From Pleomorphomonas diazotrophica (GTDB taxonomy: Bacteria > Pseudomonadota > Alphaproteobacteria > Rhizobiales > Pleomorphomonadaceae): DNA of 44,436 nucleotides. Position numbers and translations under genes: made by a program. Each line of letters starts with the position of its first letter. Within the stretch, counting starts at the first letter, position 1. The notes beneath the pieces were generated by a model, which had not been told where the DNA came from, ran no database searches, and saw only the letters and a program-made list of their open reading frames with translations. Shown piece after piece: positions 7,781 to 17,224 of this stretch. The DNA lies in assembly GCF_002844595.1 (NCBI RefSeq), contig NZ_PJNW01000024.1:1-44436 (forward strand), given 5' to 3'.

Positions 7781-10700
7781 CTACTCCGCAGCGAGCTTGG
7801 GCTTGGTTGGTCCGGCCGGCTCGTCTTCGGTGAGACCGAGCGCTGCGGCGGCGGCGAGTTCGCCGGACAGCAGGCGCTCGACATGGCCGCGCGGCTTGGC
7901 GAAACGGGCCAGCATCAGATAGGCGACCGGCGTCAGGAACAGCGTGAACACCGTCGCGAAGCCGAGACCGCCCACCAGCACCCAACCGAGGGCGACGCGC
8001 GCCTCCGCGCCGGCGCCGAAGGCGAGAACCAGCGGCACAGCGCCGACGATGGTGGCGATCATGGTCATCACCACGGGCCTCAGGCGAATGCGGGCCGCCG
8101 TCTCGATCGCCTCGCGGACGCTGCGCCCTTCGTCGCGCAGTTGGTTGGCGAACTCGACGATCAGGATTCCGTTCTTGGCCATGATGCCGACCACCATGAC
8201 GAGGCCGATCTGGCTGTAGATGTTGAGCGTGCCGCCAGTGAAGCGGATGGCGAACACGGCGGCGGCGAGGCCGAAAGGCACGGTGGCGATGATGATCAGC
8301 GCCGCCACGAAGCTCTCGAACTGGGCGGCGAGCACCAGGAGAACGACGATCAGCGCGAAGCCGAAGGTGGTGGCAAGGCCGGACGACGTCTGGGCAAGCG
8401 CCGCCGCTTCGCCGGTCTGCTTGATGCCGTAGCCGGCCGGCAGCACCGAGGATGCCACCTCGTCGGCCACCGCCATCGCCTGCCGCAGCGCCACGCCGGG
8501 CGCCGGATCGATGGAGATGGGTACCGCCCGCTGCTGGCCGTCGCGCGACAGGCCGGGCGCCGTCGATCCCTCGACCAGCGTGGCGATGGCGCTCATTGGC
8601 ACCATCCGGCCGTCGCCGGTGCGCAGGAAGACGTTGCCGAGGTCGGTCGGATCGTCGATCGGCGTCGCCGACGACACCAGCTTGACCGGAATGATCCGGT
8701 CGCCCACCGAGACGTCGGCCACTTCGCGGCCGTCGAGCACCGACTGCAAGGCCTGCGCGAGGCCGGTGACGGGAATGCCGAGATCCTGCGCCCGGTCGCG
8801 GTCGATGCGAACGGACAGCTGCGGCTGCGTCGGCTGGTAGTCGAGGCTGGCGCTCCGCACCTCCGGCCGCGCCTCCAGCGACCTGATGAAGGCATCGCCC
8901 ACCTTGGCAAGTCCCTCGAAATCGGGGCCGACCAGGGAGAGGCGCAGTCCCTGGCCGCCGCCGCGGATGCCGAGCGAGTTGGAACTCATCGCCCGCGCCT
9001 GGATCGACGGGATGGCGGCAAGCTTGCCGTTGATCTCGGCAGCGATCTCCGCCTGTCCGCGCGATCGCTCTTCCCAGGGGGCGAGCGTCACCATCATGAA
9101 GCCGGAGTTGGTGTCGCCGCGCCCGGCGATGGCAAAGCTGGCGGTGGCCTCGCCACTGTCGAGATAGGGCTGGACGACGGCCGCCACCTTGTCCATCTGC
9201 CGCCCCATGTTGTCGATGGAGATGCCGGGGGGTGCGGTGACACTCAGCATCACCGAGCCGCGATCCTCGCGCGGCGTCAGCTCGTTCGGCAGAGTCTGGA
9301 AGACGCCCCAGGCGACGGCGGCGAAGGCCAGGGATGTTACCACTACCACGATGGGGGCAGCGAGCGCCGCATCGAGCAGCCGGCCGTAGAGCGCGGCAAG
9401 CGGCCGGCCGATCGCTCCGAGCAAGCGCGGCATGATCGCCTGCCTCTGCTTTTCCTCAGCCGGCAGGATGGTGGCGGCGAGCATCGGCGCGAAGGTCAGT
9501 GCGGTGAAGCCGGAGATGGTCACCGAGATGGCCAGCACGAAGCCGAACTCGCGGAACAGGCTGCCGGCGGTCCCCGGCAGGAAGGAGATCGGCACGAAGA
9601 CGGCGGCGAGCGTCGCCGTGGTCGCCAGCACGGCGAAGAACACCTCCTCGGTGCCGAGCACCGCCGCGGCACGCGGACGCATGCCCATGTGCCGGCGGCG
9701 GACGATGTTCTCCAACACGACGATGGCGTCGTCGACCACGAGGCCAGTGGCCAGCACTAGGGCCAGGAGCGTGACGATGTTGATCGAGAAGCCGATCAGC
9801 CACATCGCCGCCAGCGTGCCGATGAGCGACACCGGAATGGTGATGGCCGGAATCAGCGTCGCCCGCCAGTTGGCAAGAAACAGGTAGATGACGGCGACGA
9901 CGATGACGACGCCGAGGCCGAGCGCCAGGATCACCTCGTGCAGGGCGCCGTTGATGAAGCGCGCCTCGTCGGAGGTGATGGCGAGGTCGACACCGTCCGG
10001 CAGCGTCGGCTTCAGGCTGGCGACCACGCGAGCGACGTCGTTGGAAATCTGGATCGAGTTGGACCGGGCGGCGCGGACGATGCCCATGCCGATGCCGGCC
10101 TTGCCGTTGATCTTGAGTTGCGATGTGCCGGTGTCGGGGGCGAGCGACACGGTCGCCACGTCGCCGAGGCGCGTGGTGCCGTTTATCATCAGGCGGGCCA
10201 TGCCGGCGGCGTCGGTGACGCGCGCGTCGGCGCGCACAACCAGGCTGAGGTCACGGTTGGCAAGCGAGCCGGCGGGGCTGTCCATCGACACGGTGGACAG
10301 CGTCTGGGTGAGGTCGGCGACGGTAAGACCGCGAGCCGCCAGCGCCGTCTGGTCTATGTCGACGCGGAACACCGGCTCCTGGTCGCCGAACACCTGCACG
10401 TCGGCGACGCCGTCGACAGCAGCGAGCGCGTCGGCAATCCTGTCGTTGACGAGGCTGGTCAGCTCTTCCAGCGACACCCGATCCGAGGTGACGGCGATGC
10501 GGATGATGGCATCGCCGTCGGCATCGGCCTTGACGATCTGCGGCTCGTCGATGCCGTCCGGCAACTGGTTGCGGATGCGACTCACCACGTCGCGGGTATC
10601 GTTGGCGGCGACGTTGAGGTCGGTGTTCTCGGAAAACTCGATGGTGACGCGCGACCGGCCGAAGCTCGACCGTCCGGAAATCGACGTGACGCCGGCAACC

Positions 10701-10933
10701 CGCGACACCGCCGATTCGACACGGGCGGTGACGTCGGTATCGATGGTCTCCGGCGCGGCGCCGTCATAGCCGACGGTCACCGTCACCACGGGGCGGTCGA
10801 CGTCCGGCAGCTCGCGCACCTCGACGTCGCGATAGGCGGCAAGACCCGCGACGACCACCAGCGCGTTGACCACCAGCGCCAGCACCGGCCGGCGGACGAA
10901 CAGCGCGGTGAGGGCGTGGCTGCGGCCGCTCAT
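7781..10933 (-). CDS. RND efflux transporter, inner-membrane permease (AcrB/MexF type)
   Basis: Proton-driven inner-membrane pump of a tripartite efflux system, expelling hydrophobic or amphiphilic compounds across the envelope with the adaptor encoded just upstream. At 1050 aa it has the normal RND length, two large periplasmic loops and about twelve membrane helices. The proton-relay motif in helix 4, GLVVDDAIVVLEN, contains the paired aspartates needed for transport, and helix regions such as GIMAKNGILIVEFANQLR and RLRPVVMTMIATIVG are typical of the second half. The start codon overlaps the adaptor stop in an ATGA arrangement, indicating translational coupling. No outer-membrane channel gene is present, so a TolC-like partner must come from elsewhere. 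Substrates cannot be inferred. Confidence 0.95.
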   Translation of the reverse strand: MSGRSHALTALFVRRPVLALVVNALVVVAGLAAYRDVEVRELPDVDRPVVTVTVGYDGAAPETIDTDVTARVESAVSRVAGVTSISGRSSFGRSRVTIEFSENTDLNVAANDTRDVVSRIRNQLPDGIDEPQIVKADADGDAIIRIAVTSDRVSLEELTSLVNDRIADALAAVDGVADVQVFGDQEPVFRVDIDQTALAARGLTVADLTQTLSTVSMDSPAGSLANRDLSLVVRADARVTDAAGMARLMINGTTRLGDVATVSLAPDTGTSQLKINGKAGIGMGIVRAARSNSIQISNDVARVVASLKPTLPDGVDLAITSDEARFINGALHEVILALGLGVVIVVAVIYLFLANWRATLIPAITIPVSLIGTLAAMWLIGFSINIVTLLALVLATGLVVDDAIVVLENIVRRRHMGMRPRAAAVLGTEEVFFAVLATTATLAAVFVPISFLPGTAGSLFREFGFVLAISVTISGFTALTFAPMLAATILPAEEKQRQAIMPRLLGAIGRPLAALYGRLLDAALAAPIVVVVTSLAFAAVAWGVFQTLPNELTPREDRGSVMLSVTAPPGISIDNMGRQMDKVAAVVQPYLDSGEATASFAIAGRGDTNSGFMMVTLAPWEERSRGQAEIAAEINGKLAAIPSIQARAMSSNSLGIRGGGQGLRLSLVGPDFEGLAKVGDAFIRSLEARPEVRSASLDYQPTQPQLSVRIDRDRAQDLGIPVTGLAQALQSVLDGREVADVSVGDRIIPVKLVSSATPIDDPTDLGNVFLRTGDGRMVPMSAIATLVEGSTAPGLSRDGQQRAVPISIDPAPGVALRQAMAVADEVASSVLPAGYGIKQTGEAAALAQTSSGLATTFGFALIVVLLVLAAQFESFVAALIIIATVPFGLAAAVFAIRFTGGTLNIYSQIGLVMVVGIMAKNGILIVEFANQLRDEGRSVREAIETAARIRLRPVVMTMIATIVGAVPLVLAFGAGAEARVALGWVLVGGLGFATVFTLFLTPVAYLMLARFAKPRGHVERLLSGELAAAAALGLTEDEPAGPTKPKLAAE

Positions 10934-12153
10934 GGTTTGGTCCCTTCGACCCTGTTGGCCAGTTTCTCGGGGTCGCCGGCAGTCCGCACGGGAGCGTCGG
11001 CCCGCACCGACTGGATGCCTTCCACCACCACCGGGTCGCCGGGCTTGAGATCGCCGCTCACCAGCACCGTGTCGGCGTTTCGTTCGATGATGGCAACGCC
11101 GCTTCGCTTCGCCTTGCCGTCATCGATCGTCCAGACATAGGAGCCGTCCCGGTCCCACTGCACGGAGGGCGCCGGCACGGCGGTCTTCTCAACGCCGGGG
11201 AAGCGAAGGGTCACCGCGAAGGACATGCCGGGGCGAAGGCGGTCGTCGGGATTGTCCACCGTCGCCTGGGTTACCAGGGTGCGGCTGTCGGCTTCGATGC
11301 GGCTGCCGACGGCGGTGACCTTGCCCTCGAACAGCGCGCCGGGCTGCGACGGCGTCGCCACCTCGATCGGCTGACCGATGGCGACGCGGGCGGCGAAGGC
11401 CTCGGGAACGCGGAACTCGACCTTGATGGCGGAGCGGTCGTCGAGCGTGACGATCTCGGTGGAGGTCGACACCATGTCGCCCACCTCGACCGAGGTCAGG
11501 CCGACGATGCCGGCGAAGGGTGCGGCGATGACGCGGCGGCTGAGGTTGAGCTCGGCCTCCTGCAGGGCGAGCCGCGCCTTGGAGAGCTCGAAGCGCGCTG
11601 TGTCCAGCTCGGCGGCGGAAATCGCCCGCGTTTCCGCAAGCCTCTCGTTTCGGGATGCTCGGGCATCGGCGTCTTGCAGGGCGGCCTTCGCCTGCTCCAG
11701 GGCGATCTTCTCGCTGTCGTCATCGAGGCGGACAAGCGCGGCGCCGGCCTCGACCTTTGCGCCGGGCGTGAAGCCAATCTCAGTCACCATGCCGGTGGCC
11801 CTCGGGAAGACGGCGACGGTGCGAGCCGCCTCGGCGGTGCCGATGGCGCTGACGCGATCGGCCGTTTCGCTCATGACGACGGGAGCGGTGACCACCAGCG
11901 CCACCCTGGCGCCGCCGGCGCCTCCGCCTGTTCCCCGGTTGCCGCCGGTTTCGCCGCGGCGAGCACCCTCCGCCTTCGGCGTCGCTGCGGCGGCGCTATC
12001 GGCGGGAGCGAGGAAGGCCCATTGTGGCAGCAGCACTTCCGGTACGCCGGCGGCCATTAGCCGGGGACGCGCGGCCGGGTCGAGGGCTCCCCAGCCGATA
12101 ATCCCCGCCAGCCCCAGGATCAGGGCGAGCGCCAGTTGTTTCCAGAAGGCCAT
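10930..12153 (-). CDS. RND efflux periplasmic adaptor (HlyD/MFP family)
   Basis: Membrane-fusion protein that links the RND permease to an outer-membrane channel. An N-terminal membrane anchor (FWKQLALALILGLAGIIGW) is followed by a Gly/Ala-rich linker, then lipoyl and alpha-hairpin segments (TEIGFTPGAKVEAGAALVRLDD, a coiled-coil hairpin rich in Ala/Glu/Arg, and RVIAAPFAGIVGLTSVEVGDMV), and beta-barrel and membrane-proximal regions ending near GDPVVVEGIQSVRADAPV. Length 407 aa. The ATG at 12153 has GGAGCC upstream and is preferred to an in-frame TTG at 12183. It is the first gene of a two-gene operon with the permease. No local TetR-type regulator is present. Confidence 0.93.
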   Translation of the reverse strand: MAFWKQLALALILGLAGIIGWGALDPAARPRLMAAGVPEVLLPQWAFLAPADSAAAATPKAEGARRGETGGNRGTGGGAGGARVALVVTAPVVMSETADRVSAIGTAEAARTVAVFPRATGMVTEIGFTPGAKVEAGAALVRLDDDSEKIALEQAKAALQDADARASRNERLAETRAISAAELDTARFELSKARLALQEAELNLSRRVIAAPFAGIVGLTSVEVGDMVSTSTEIVTLDDRSAIKVEFRVPEAFAARVAIGQPIEVATPSQPGALFEGKVTAVGSRIEADSRTLVTQATVDNPDDRLRPGMSFAVTLRFPGVEKTAVPAPSVQWDRDGSYVWTIDDGKAKRSGVAIIERNADTVLVSGDLKPGDPVVVEGIQSVRADAPVRTAGDPEKLANRVEGTKP

Positions 12154-12291
12154 GGTCCGGCTCCATTTCGGCGATGCAGCCAAGGGATAATCCGGAAAAC
12201 TTGAGATACGAAAGCGGCGAAAATGTACGCAAGTGTAACACTTGGGGCCGGCTTGGCTCCATCATGCCATCCAAAGGCGTGAAAATGGCGG

Positions 12292-12837
12292 TCAGGGCGC
12301 GCGGCGGCGGAGCCATGGCCGGGTGCCGGCCGGCGGCTCCGGCAAGGCGCCCGGCTGGTAGTGGAGGTTGGGCGAAGGGTCGCGTCCCTCGGAAAGATAG
12401 CGGCGGGTGGTGTCGTTCTTGACCTCGAAGGCCGAGATGCCGACACGCCGCATGAGAGGGATCTCGTCGATCAGAACGTCACCGACTGCGCGGATCTCGC
12501 CGCCAAAGCCGGCACGGATGAGTCGGGCGGCATGGCTGAAGCCGCGGCCGTCGGCATACTTCGGAAAATCGACGGCAATGACGGCGAGCTGGCCGAGAAG
12601 AGGCAACACCTCCTCGAAGCGATCGGCCGGCGAGAAGAGAAGGCCCAGCCGGCGATTGCTCACGCTGTTGCCCTCCAGCACCGCCCGCAGCCCGGCGAGC
12701 GGCAGGATCAGGCCGTCGCTGCCATTGTCCTCGCTGGCGATGGCGAAGTCGTTGGGCTCGAAGCGGCCGGCGCGATAGACGTCCGGCGTCGAACTGCTGG
12801 TGGCGGCGCCCTGCGGCACGATGGCGGTGGCAACCAT
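12292..12837 (-). CDS. DUF934 protein of the assimilatory sulfite reduction cluster
   Basis: A 181-aa protein matching the DUF934 family, which co-occurs with cysH and cysI in alpha- and betaproteobacteria and is annotated as a probable sulfite-reduction accessory protein. The conserved core includes FSPADRFEEVLPLLGQLAVIAVDFPKYADGRGFSHA and later DVLIDEIPLMRRVGISAFEV. It is the last gene of the cluster and starts 3 bp after the cysH stop, so it is almost certainly cotranscribed. The molecular function is not established; electron transfer to, or assembly of, the sulfite reductase is a common suggestion and only an inference. Confidence 0.88.
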   Translation of the reverse strand: MVATAIVPQGAATSSSTPDVYRAGRFEPNDFAIASEDNGSDGLILPLAGLRAVLEGNSVSNRRLGLLFSPADRFEEVLPLLGQLAVIAVDFPKYADGRGFSHAARLIRAGFGGEIRAVGDVLIDEIPLMRRVGISAFEVKNDTTRRYLSEGRDPSPNLHYQPGALPEPPAGTRPWLRRRAP

Positions 12838-12840
12838 GGT

Positions 12841-13593
12841 TCAGATCCCCGGAATGACCGCGCCCGAAGGCTGGCCGAGATGAATGCCGCATTCGGTCTT
12901 GGCCTTGCCGCGCCAGCGGCCGGCCCGTTCGTCCTCGCCCGGCCGCACCTTGTCGGTGCAGGGCAGGCAGCCGATCGACGGATAGCCCTCGGCGACCAGC
13001 GGATGCGGCGGCAGGCGGCGCGCCTCTCGATAAGCCTCAATGCGCGCCCGATCCCAGCCAAGCAGCGGGTTGACCTTGATCCGCCCATTCGACGCCTCGA
13101 ACAGCGGCAGGTTCGCCCGCGTGTCCGCCTGATAGCGCTTGCGGCCGGAAATCCAGGCCGAATAGGGCGCGAGCGCAGCGGCAAGCGGCTTCACCTTGCG
13201 GATGTCGCAGCAGGCGTCGGTGTCGGCCATCCATAGCGCGCCGGCCGGATCGATCGTGGCGAGGTCGGCTGCCTCCGGTTGGCGGATGACGAGGCCGGTG
13301 AGGCCGAGCGCTTCAACCAGCCCGTCGCGATAGGCTATGGTTGCCGGGAAGAGCTTGCCGGTGTCGAGGAAGATCACGGGCAGCGAGCGGTCGATGTCGG
13401 CGACCATGGCGAGCAGCACGGCGCTGTCGGCGCCGAAGCTCGACACCAGCGCGATCTTGCCGGCGTAAAGATCGAGCGCGGCGGCGACGATCGCTTCCGC
13501 GTCTTCGCCTTCGTGACGGGCGGAGAGCAGGCGCGCCTCAGCGGCAAGCCCCTGGTCCGGATCGACGGCAAGGCCGAGTGCGTCAAGCACCAT
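12841..13593 (-). CDS. cysH: Adenylylsulfate (APS) reductase, assimilatory, iron-sulfur type
   Basis: Reduces activated sulfate to sulfite for cysteine synthesis in the cytoplasm. The 250-aa protein has the PP-loop SSFGADSAVLL at residues 51-61 and the nucleophilic cysteine motif ECGIHLG near the C-terminus (C235). It also has the two cysteine pairs that bind a 4Fe-4S cluster, C128-C129 (CCDIRKVKPL) and C209/C212 (GCLPCTDKV). Those pairs are characteristic of the APS-using bacterial and plant type; the PAPS-using enterobacterial type lacks them. Substrate preference for APS is therefore inferred with good confidence. The ATG at 13593 has a strong AAGGAGG and overlaps the end of cysI by 11 bp, showing tight coupling; a long in-frame extension upstream is cysI read in another frame. 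Confidence 0.94.
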   Translation of the reverse strand: MVLDALGLAVDPDQGLAAEARLLSARHEGEDAEAIVAAALDLYAGKIALVSSFGADSAVLLAMVADIDRSLPVIFLDTGKLFPATIAYRDGLVEALGLTGLVIRQPEAADLATIDPAGALWMADTDACCDIRKVKPLAAALAPYSAWISGRKRYQADTRANLPLFEASNGRIKVNPLLGWDRARIEAYREARRLPPHPLVAEGYPSIGCLPCTDKVRPGEDERAGRWRGKAKTECGIHLGQPSGAVIPGI

Positions 13594-15238
13594 AGAGGGC
13601 CTCCTTGAACGGTGCCTCGCCGAGCCGGCGATAGGCGGCGAGGAAGGTTTCCTCCGGCGCGACGCGGAGCTTGATATAGGTGTCGACGATCGTTTCGACG
13701 GCGTCGACGATGCCATCGGCATAAAAGCCCGGCCCGATGATTTCGCCGATCGACGCGCTCTCGTCGGGATTGCCGCCGAGGCTGATCTGGTAGAATTCCT
13801 CACCCTTGCGGTCGACGCCGAGAATGCCGATGTGGCCGACGTGATGATGGCCGCAGGCGTTGATGCAGCCGGAAATCTTGATCGACAGCGGGCCGATCTC
13901 GTCCTGCCGCTCCGGCGCGCCGAAGCGCTCGGAGAGCTCCGAGGCGATGGGGATCGACCGGGCATTGGCGAGCGCGCAATAGTCGAGGCCCGGGCAGGCG
14001 ATGATGTCGGTGATGGCGCCGGCGTTGGCCGTGGCGAGCCCGGCGGCGGCAAGCGCGGCATAGACCTCCGGCACGTCATCGAGCGCCAGATGCGGCAGGA
14101 TGAGGTTCTGCTCGTGGCTGACGCGGATTTCCGAGAAAGCCCACTTTTCGGCGATGTCGGCAACGGCGTCCATCTGGTCGGCCGACGCGTCGCCGGGGAT
14201 GCCGCCGATCGGCTTCAGCGAAATGGTGAGCGAGGTATAGCCCGGCGCCTTGTGCCGATGGAGGTTCTGGCGAACAAAGCGGTCGAGCGCCGGGTTGGCG
14301 GCGCGGGCGGCATCGAGCTTTGCAGAGACCGCAGGTCGCTCCTCAAAGGCCGGCGGCGCGAAATAGGCACGGATGCGCGCCACTTCTTCGGCCGGCAGAC
14401 CGAGAACGCCGCCTCGGATCTCGGCGAACTCCTCCTCCACCATGCGCCTGATCTCGTCGATGCCGGTCTCATGAACCAGGATCTTGATGCGCGCCTTGAA
14501 CTTGTTGTCGCGCCGACCGAACAGGTTGTAGACGCGCAGGATCGCGTCGACATAAGCCAGAATGTCGGCTTCCGGCACGAAGGGGTTGATCTCGCGCGCC
14601 AGCATCGGCGTACGGCCCTGGCCGCCGCCGACATAGACGGCAAAGCCGATGCCGCCGTCTTCATCGCGCTTCACCTCAAGGCCGATGTCGTGCAGGCGGA
14701 TGGCTGCGCGATCGTGGGCAGCGCCGGTCACCGCGATCTTGAACTTGCGCGGAAGGAACGAGAACTCCGGATGCAGCGACGACCATTGCCTGAGGATCTC
14801 CGCATAGGGGCGGGGGTCGTCGGCCTCGTCGAAGGCGGCTCCGGCGAAATGGTCGGCGGTGACATTGCGGATGCAGTTGCCCGAGGTCTGGATGGCGTGC
14901 ATCTCCACCTCAGCCAACTCCGACAGGATGGCCGGCACGTCCTTGAGCGCCGGCCAGTTGAACTGGATGTTCTGCCGGGTGGTGAAGTGGCCGTAGCCCT
15001 TGTCATAGACGCGGGCAATATGGGCGAGGCGGCGCATCTGGGTCGACGACAGCGTGCCGTAGGGAACGGCGATGCGCAGCATGTAGGCGTGGAGCTGCAG
15101 ATAGACGCCGTTCATCAGCCGCAGCGGCTTGAACTCGTCTTCGGTGATCTCGCCCTTCAGCCGCCGCTCCACCTGATCGGCGAACTGGGCGACGCGCTGC
15201 TGCACGAAGGTGGCATCGAACTCGTCATAGCGATACAT
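13583..15238 (-). CDS. cysI: Sulfite reductase hemoprotein (nitrite/sulfite reductase family)
   Basis: Six-electron reduction of sulfite to sulfide using siroheme coupled to a 4Fe-4S cluster. The 551-aa protein contains the two-repeat nitrite/sulfite reductase architecture: GHFTTRQNIQFNWP and TSGNCIRNVTADH in the first half, and the cluster/siroheme ligands CPGLDYC (C-x5-C) and CINACGHHH (C-x3-C) in the second. It sits between DUF2849 and cysH and overlaps cysH by 11 bp. The sulfur context favours sulfite over nitrite as substrate. No flavoprotein subunit (CysJ) is encoded here, so electrons probably come from ferredoxin or another donor. Confidence 0.94.
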   Translation of the reverse strand: MYRYDEFDATFVQQRVAQFADQVERRLKGEITEDEFKPLRLMNGVYLQLHAYMLRIAVPYGTLSSTQMRRLAHIARVYDKGYGHFTTRQNIQFNWPALKDVPAILSELAEVEMHAIQTSGNCIRNVTADHFAGAAFDEADDPRPYAEILRQWSSLHPEFSFLPRKFKIAVTGAAHDRAAIRLHDIGLEVKRDEDGGIGFAVYVGGGQGRTPMLAREINPFVPEADILAYVDAILRVYNLFGRRDNKFKARIKILVHETGIDEIRRMVEEEFAEIRGGVLGLPAEEVARIRAYFAPPAFEERPAVSAKLDAARAANPALDRFVRQNLHRHKAPGYTSLTISLKPIGGIPGDASADQMDAVADIAEKWAFSEIRVSHEQNLILPHLALDDVPEVYAALAAAGLATANAGAITDIIACPGLDYCALANARSIPIASELSERFGAPERQDEIGPLSIKISGCINACGHHHVGHIGILGVDRKGEEFYQISLGGNPDESASIGEIIGPGFYADGIVDAVETIVDTYIKLRVAPEETFLAAYRRLGEAPFKEALYGA

Positions 15239-15252
15239 GGCGGCCTCCTTCC

Positions 15253-15549
15253 TCAGACGGCACCGGGGCGGTGGTCGGACTTGACGGTGGGGCCGAAGGC
15301 GCGGATGCGCTCGCGAAGCCGCTTCGGCACGATGCGACCATCCGTTACGTCCACCGGCACCGTGACGACGTCGAGCACCTTCGACGCCTTGACGTCGGCC
15401 TGCGCGGCGGCTTCGGCTGCGACGAGCTGCTCGGCGCCGTCGATCAGCTCGGCGGCACCGATGTCGGCGACCCAGTCACCGGTGGCGGTGCGATAGACGA
15501 CGTCGCCGTCGAAAAGTCGGTTGGCGGTCAGAATCTCGGGCATTGGCAT
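15253..15549 (-). CDS. DUF2849 protein, first gene of the cys cluster
   Basis: Small 98-aa protein of the DUF2849 family, usually found between siroheme synthase (cysG) and cysI in alphaproteobacteria. Visible family features are PEILTANRLFDGDVVYRTATGDWV at the N-terminus and a C-terminal RIVPKRLRERIRAFGPTV. The frame is open to an ATG at 15621, but family members begin close to the EILTANRL segment. I therefore use the ATG at 15549 (an ATG at 15543 is equally possible; ribosome sites are weak for all). It stops 14 bp before cysI starts. A role in sulfite reduction is inferred from conserved neighbourhood only. cysG is not next to it here. Confidence 0.78.
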   Translation of the reverse strand: MPMPEILTANRLFDGDVVYRTATGDWVADIGAAELIDGAEQLVAAEAAAQADVKASKVLDVVTVPVDVTDGRIVPKRLRERIRAFGPTVKSDHRPGAV

Positions 15550-15728
15550 TCCGGTGTCCGCAAGGCTAGCAATCCTGACTGACACATAGTCGATCGTCCT
15601 GCCAAGGGCCTGCGTCATCATTTCAAAAAGCGTGGCGACTGCGGAAAAAACATCCCGCTGCCGCCCGATTATTGAAAGACTACAAAGGCTGTAGGGTATT
15701 TGTCGCGAAAAACCGGGTTCATTTGCCT

Positions 15729-17024
15729 CTAGATGTTGTCCAGCAGCTTGAACCAGGTCATCGCGGCCACCAATGTCGGCCAGCGCAACAGCGGCCCGCC
15801 GGGGAAGGGCGTCACCGGCACCTTGGCGAAGGTGTCGAAGCGGCCCATGGCGCCGCCTACCGTCTCGGCGATGACATGGCCGACGAAGGGCGCCAGCATC
15901 ACGCCCTGTCCCGAATAGCCGGCGGCAATGAACACATTGGGCCTTGGCCGGCGGATGAACGGCATGCGGTTGAAGGTGATGCCGAGCGTGCCGCCCCAGG
16001 CGTGGCTGATCGGCACGTTGGCAAGCTTGGGATAGACGCGGGCGAGGTGAGGCCGCACGAAGGCTGCGATGTCCTCGGGGAAGGCGTGGCTATAGGTTTC
16101 GCCGCCGCCGAACACCAGCCGCCGGTCGGGCGTCTGGTGCCAGTAGTAGACGACGAAGCGGCTGTCGCTCACCGCCTCTTCGCCGGGGATCAACAGGTCG
16201 TCGAGCGGTTCGGTGGCGACCACGAAATTGTTGATCGGCAGCACGCGGGCATCGGTTTCGGCGTCGAGGCCGCCGAGATAGCCGTTGCCGGCCATGATCA
16301 CCGTTTCGACCATCGCCTCGCCGTCGGCGGTGACGACGATCGGCCGCGCACCGTGCAGGATTCTCGTGACGCGGCTGTCCTCGTACAGCGTCGCGCCGGC
16401 GGCGACGGCCGCCCGGGCAAGGCCGAGGGCGAACTTCAGCGGGTGCAGCTTGCCGCCCTGCGGGTCGAAGCTGCCGGCGTGGTAGATGTCGGTGCTGATC
16501 CGCCGCGCCGTCTCGTCTCGGTCGAGAAACTCACGCTCGATGCCCCACTTTTTCCTGAGGTGATCGATATGGCGCTTCTCCGCCTCCACCCAGCCCGGCT
16601 TGTGAACGCTGTGGATGAGGCCGGGCCGGAAGTCGCAGTCGATGCCGTTCTCGGCGATCAGCCGGTCTAGGTGAGCGCGCGCCTCGTCGGCAAGCCGCAG
16701 AAGGTCGCGCGTCGGCCCTTCACCGATCCGGGCCGCCAGCCAGTCGGGATCCTGCCGCTGACCGGGATGGATCTGGCCGCCGTTGCGGCCCGAAGCCCCC
16801 CAGCCCATCTTGTTGGCCTCGAGCAGGACGACCTTGTACCCGGCCTTGGAGAGCGACAGCGCCGCCGACAGGCCGGTGTAGCCACCGCCGATGATGGCGA
16901 CGTCGGCCCGGCAGTGACCCTTCAGGGACGGATAGGTCGGGATATCGCCGGCGGAGGCGGCATACCAGGAAGCAACGTGCGGGGCTCGCCCTTCGGCGGG
17001 CATGAAGGTGGGCGCGGAAAGCAT
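15729..17024 (-). CDS. puuB: FAD-dependent amine oxidoreductase, gamma-glutamylputrescine oxidase-like
   Basis: Predicted flavoenzyme of the DAO family that oxidises an amine, most likely gamma-glutamylputrescine, in polyamine breakdown. It has an N-terminal Rossmann motif DVAIIGGGYTGLSAALSLSKAG (about residues 42-63) and the PuuB/OrdL-type sequence WGASGRNGGQIHPGQ. Its C-terminal FAD-binding region includes HAWGGTLGITFNRMPFI and AAGYSGQGVMLAPFVG. Length 431 aa is close to PuuB. The ATG at 17024 was chosen because the upstream extension lacks family similarity; the ribosome site is poor. It lies about 200 bp downstream of the spuC-like gene on the same strand, with a puuA-like gene further upstream, which supports the polyamine role. 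The exact substrate remains unproven. Confidence 0.82.
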   Translation of the reverse strand: MLSAPTFMPAEGRAPHVASWYAASAGDIPTYPSLKGHCRADVAIIGGGYTGLSAALSLSKAGYKVVLLEANKMGWGASGRNGGQIHPGQRQDPDWLAARIGEGPTRDLLRLADEARAHLDRLIAENGIDCDFRPGLIHSVHKPGWVEAEKRHIDHLRKKWGIEREFLDRDETARRISTDIYHAGSFDPQGGKLHPLKFALGLARAAVAAGATLYEDSRVTRILHGARPIVVTADGEAMVETVIMAGNGYLGGLDAETDARVLPINNFVVATEPLDDLLIPGEEAVSDSRFVVYYWHQTPDRRLVFGGGETYSHAFPEDIAAFVRPHLARVYPKLANVPISHAWGGTLGITFNRMPFIRRPRPNVFIAAGYSGQGVMLAPFVGHVIAETVGGAMGRFDTFAKVPVTPFPGGPLLRWPTLVAAMTWFKLLDNI

Positions 17025-17224
17025 GCGGGTCGGTCCAAACGTGATGTCGTCCGAAAGCCTTGGGCAGCTTCGGATGGTGTGGGATCGGCCAACCTGCGCC
17101 ACAGGGCCGTCCTCCCGGTCGCCTCAGCGTCGTCCGCGTCGAACGCACCCTATCCGAAACCGTAGCCACTGCGGAATCCGAAAGTTGGGCAGGGGCGGCG
17201 GCTGCCGCCCAAGCCATTGGCAGA

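Noticed and set aside
7883-9760. 625-codon plus-strand frame inside the RND permease gene
   Set aside because: Antisense to a permease with intact RND motifs; the translation is low-complexity and His/Gly/Arg-rich with no family resemblance.
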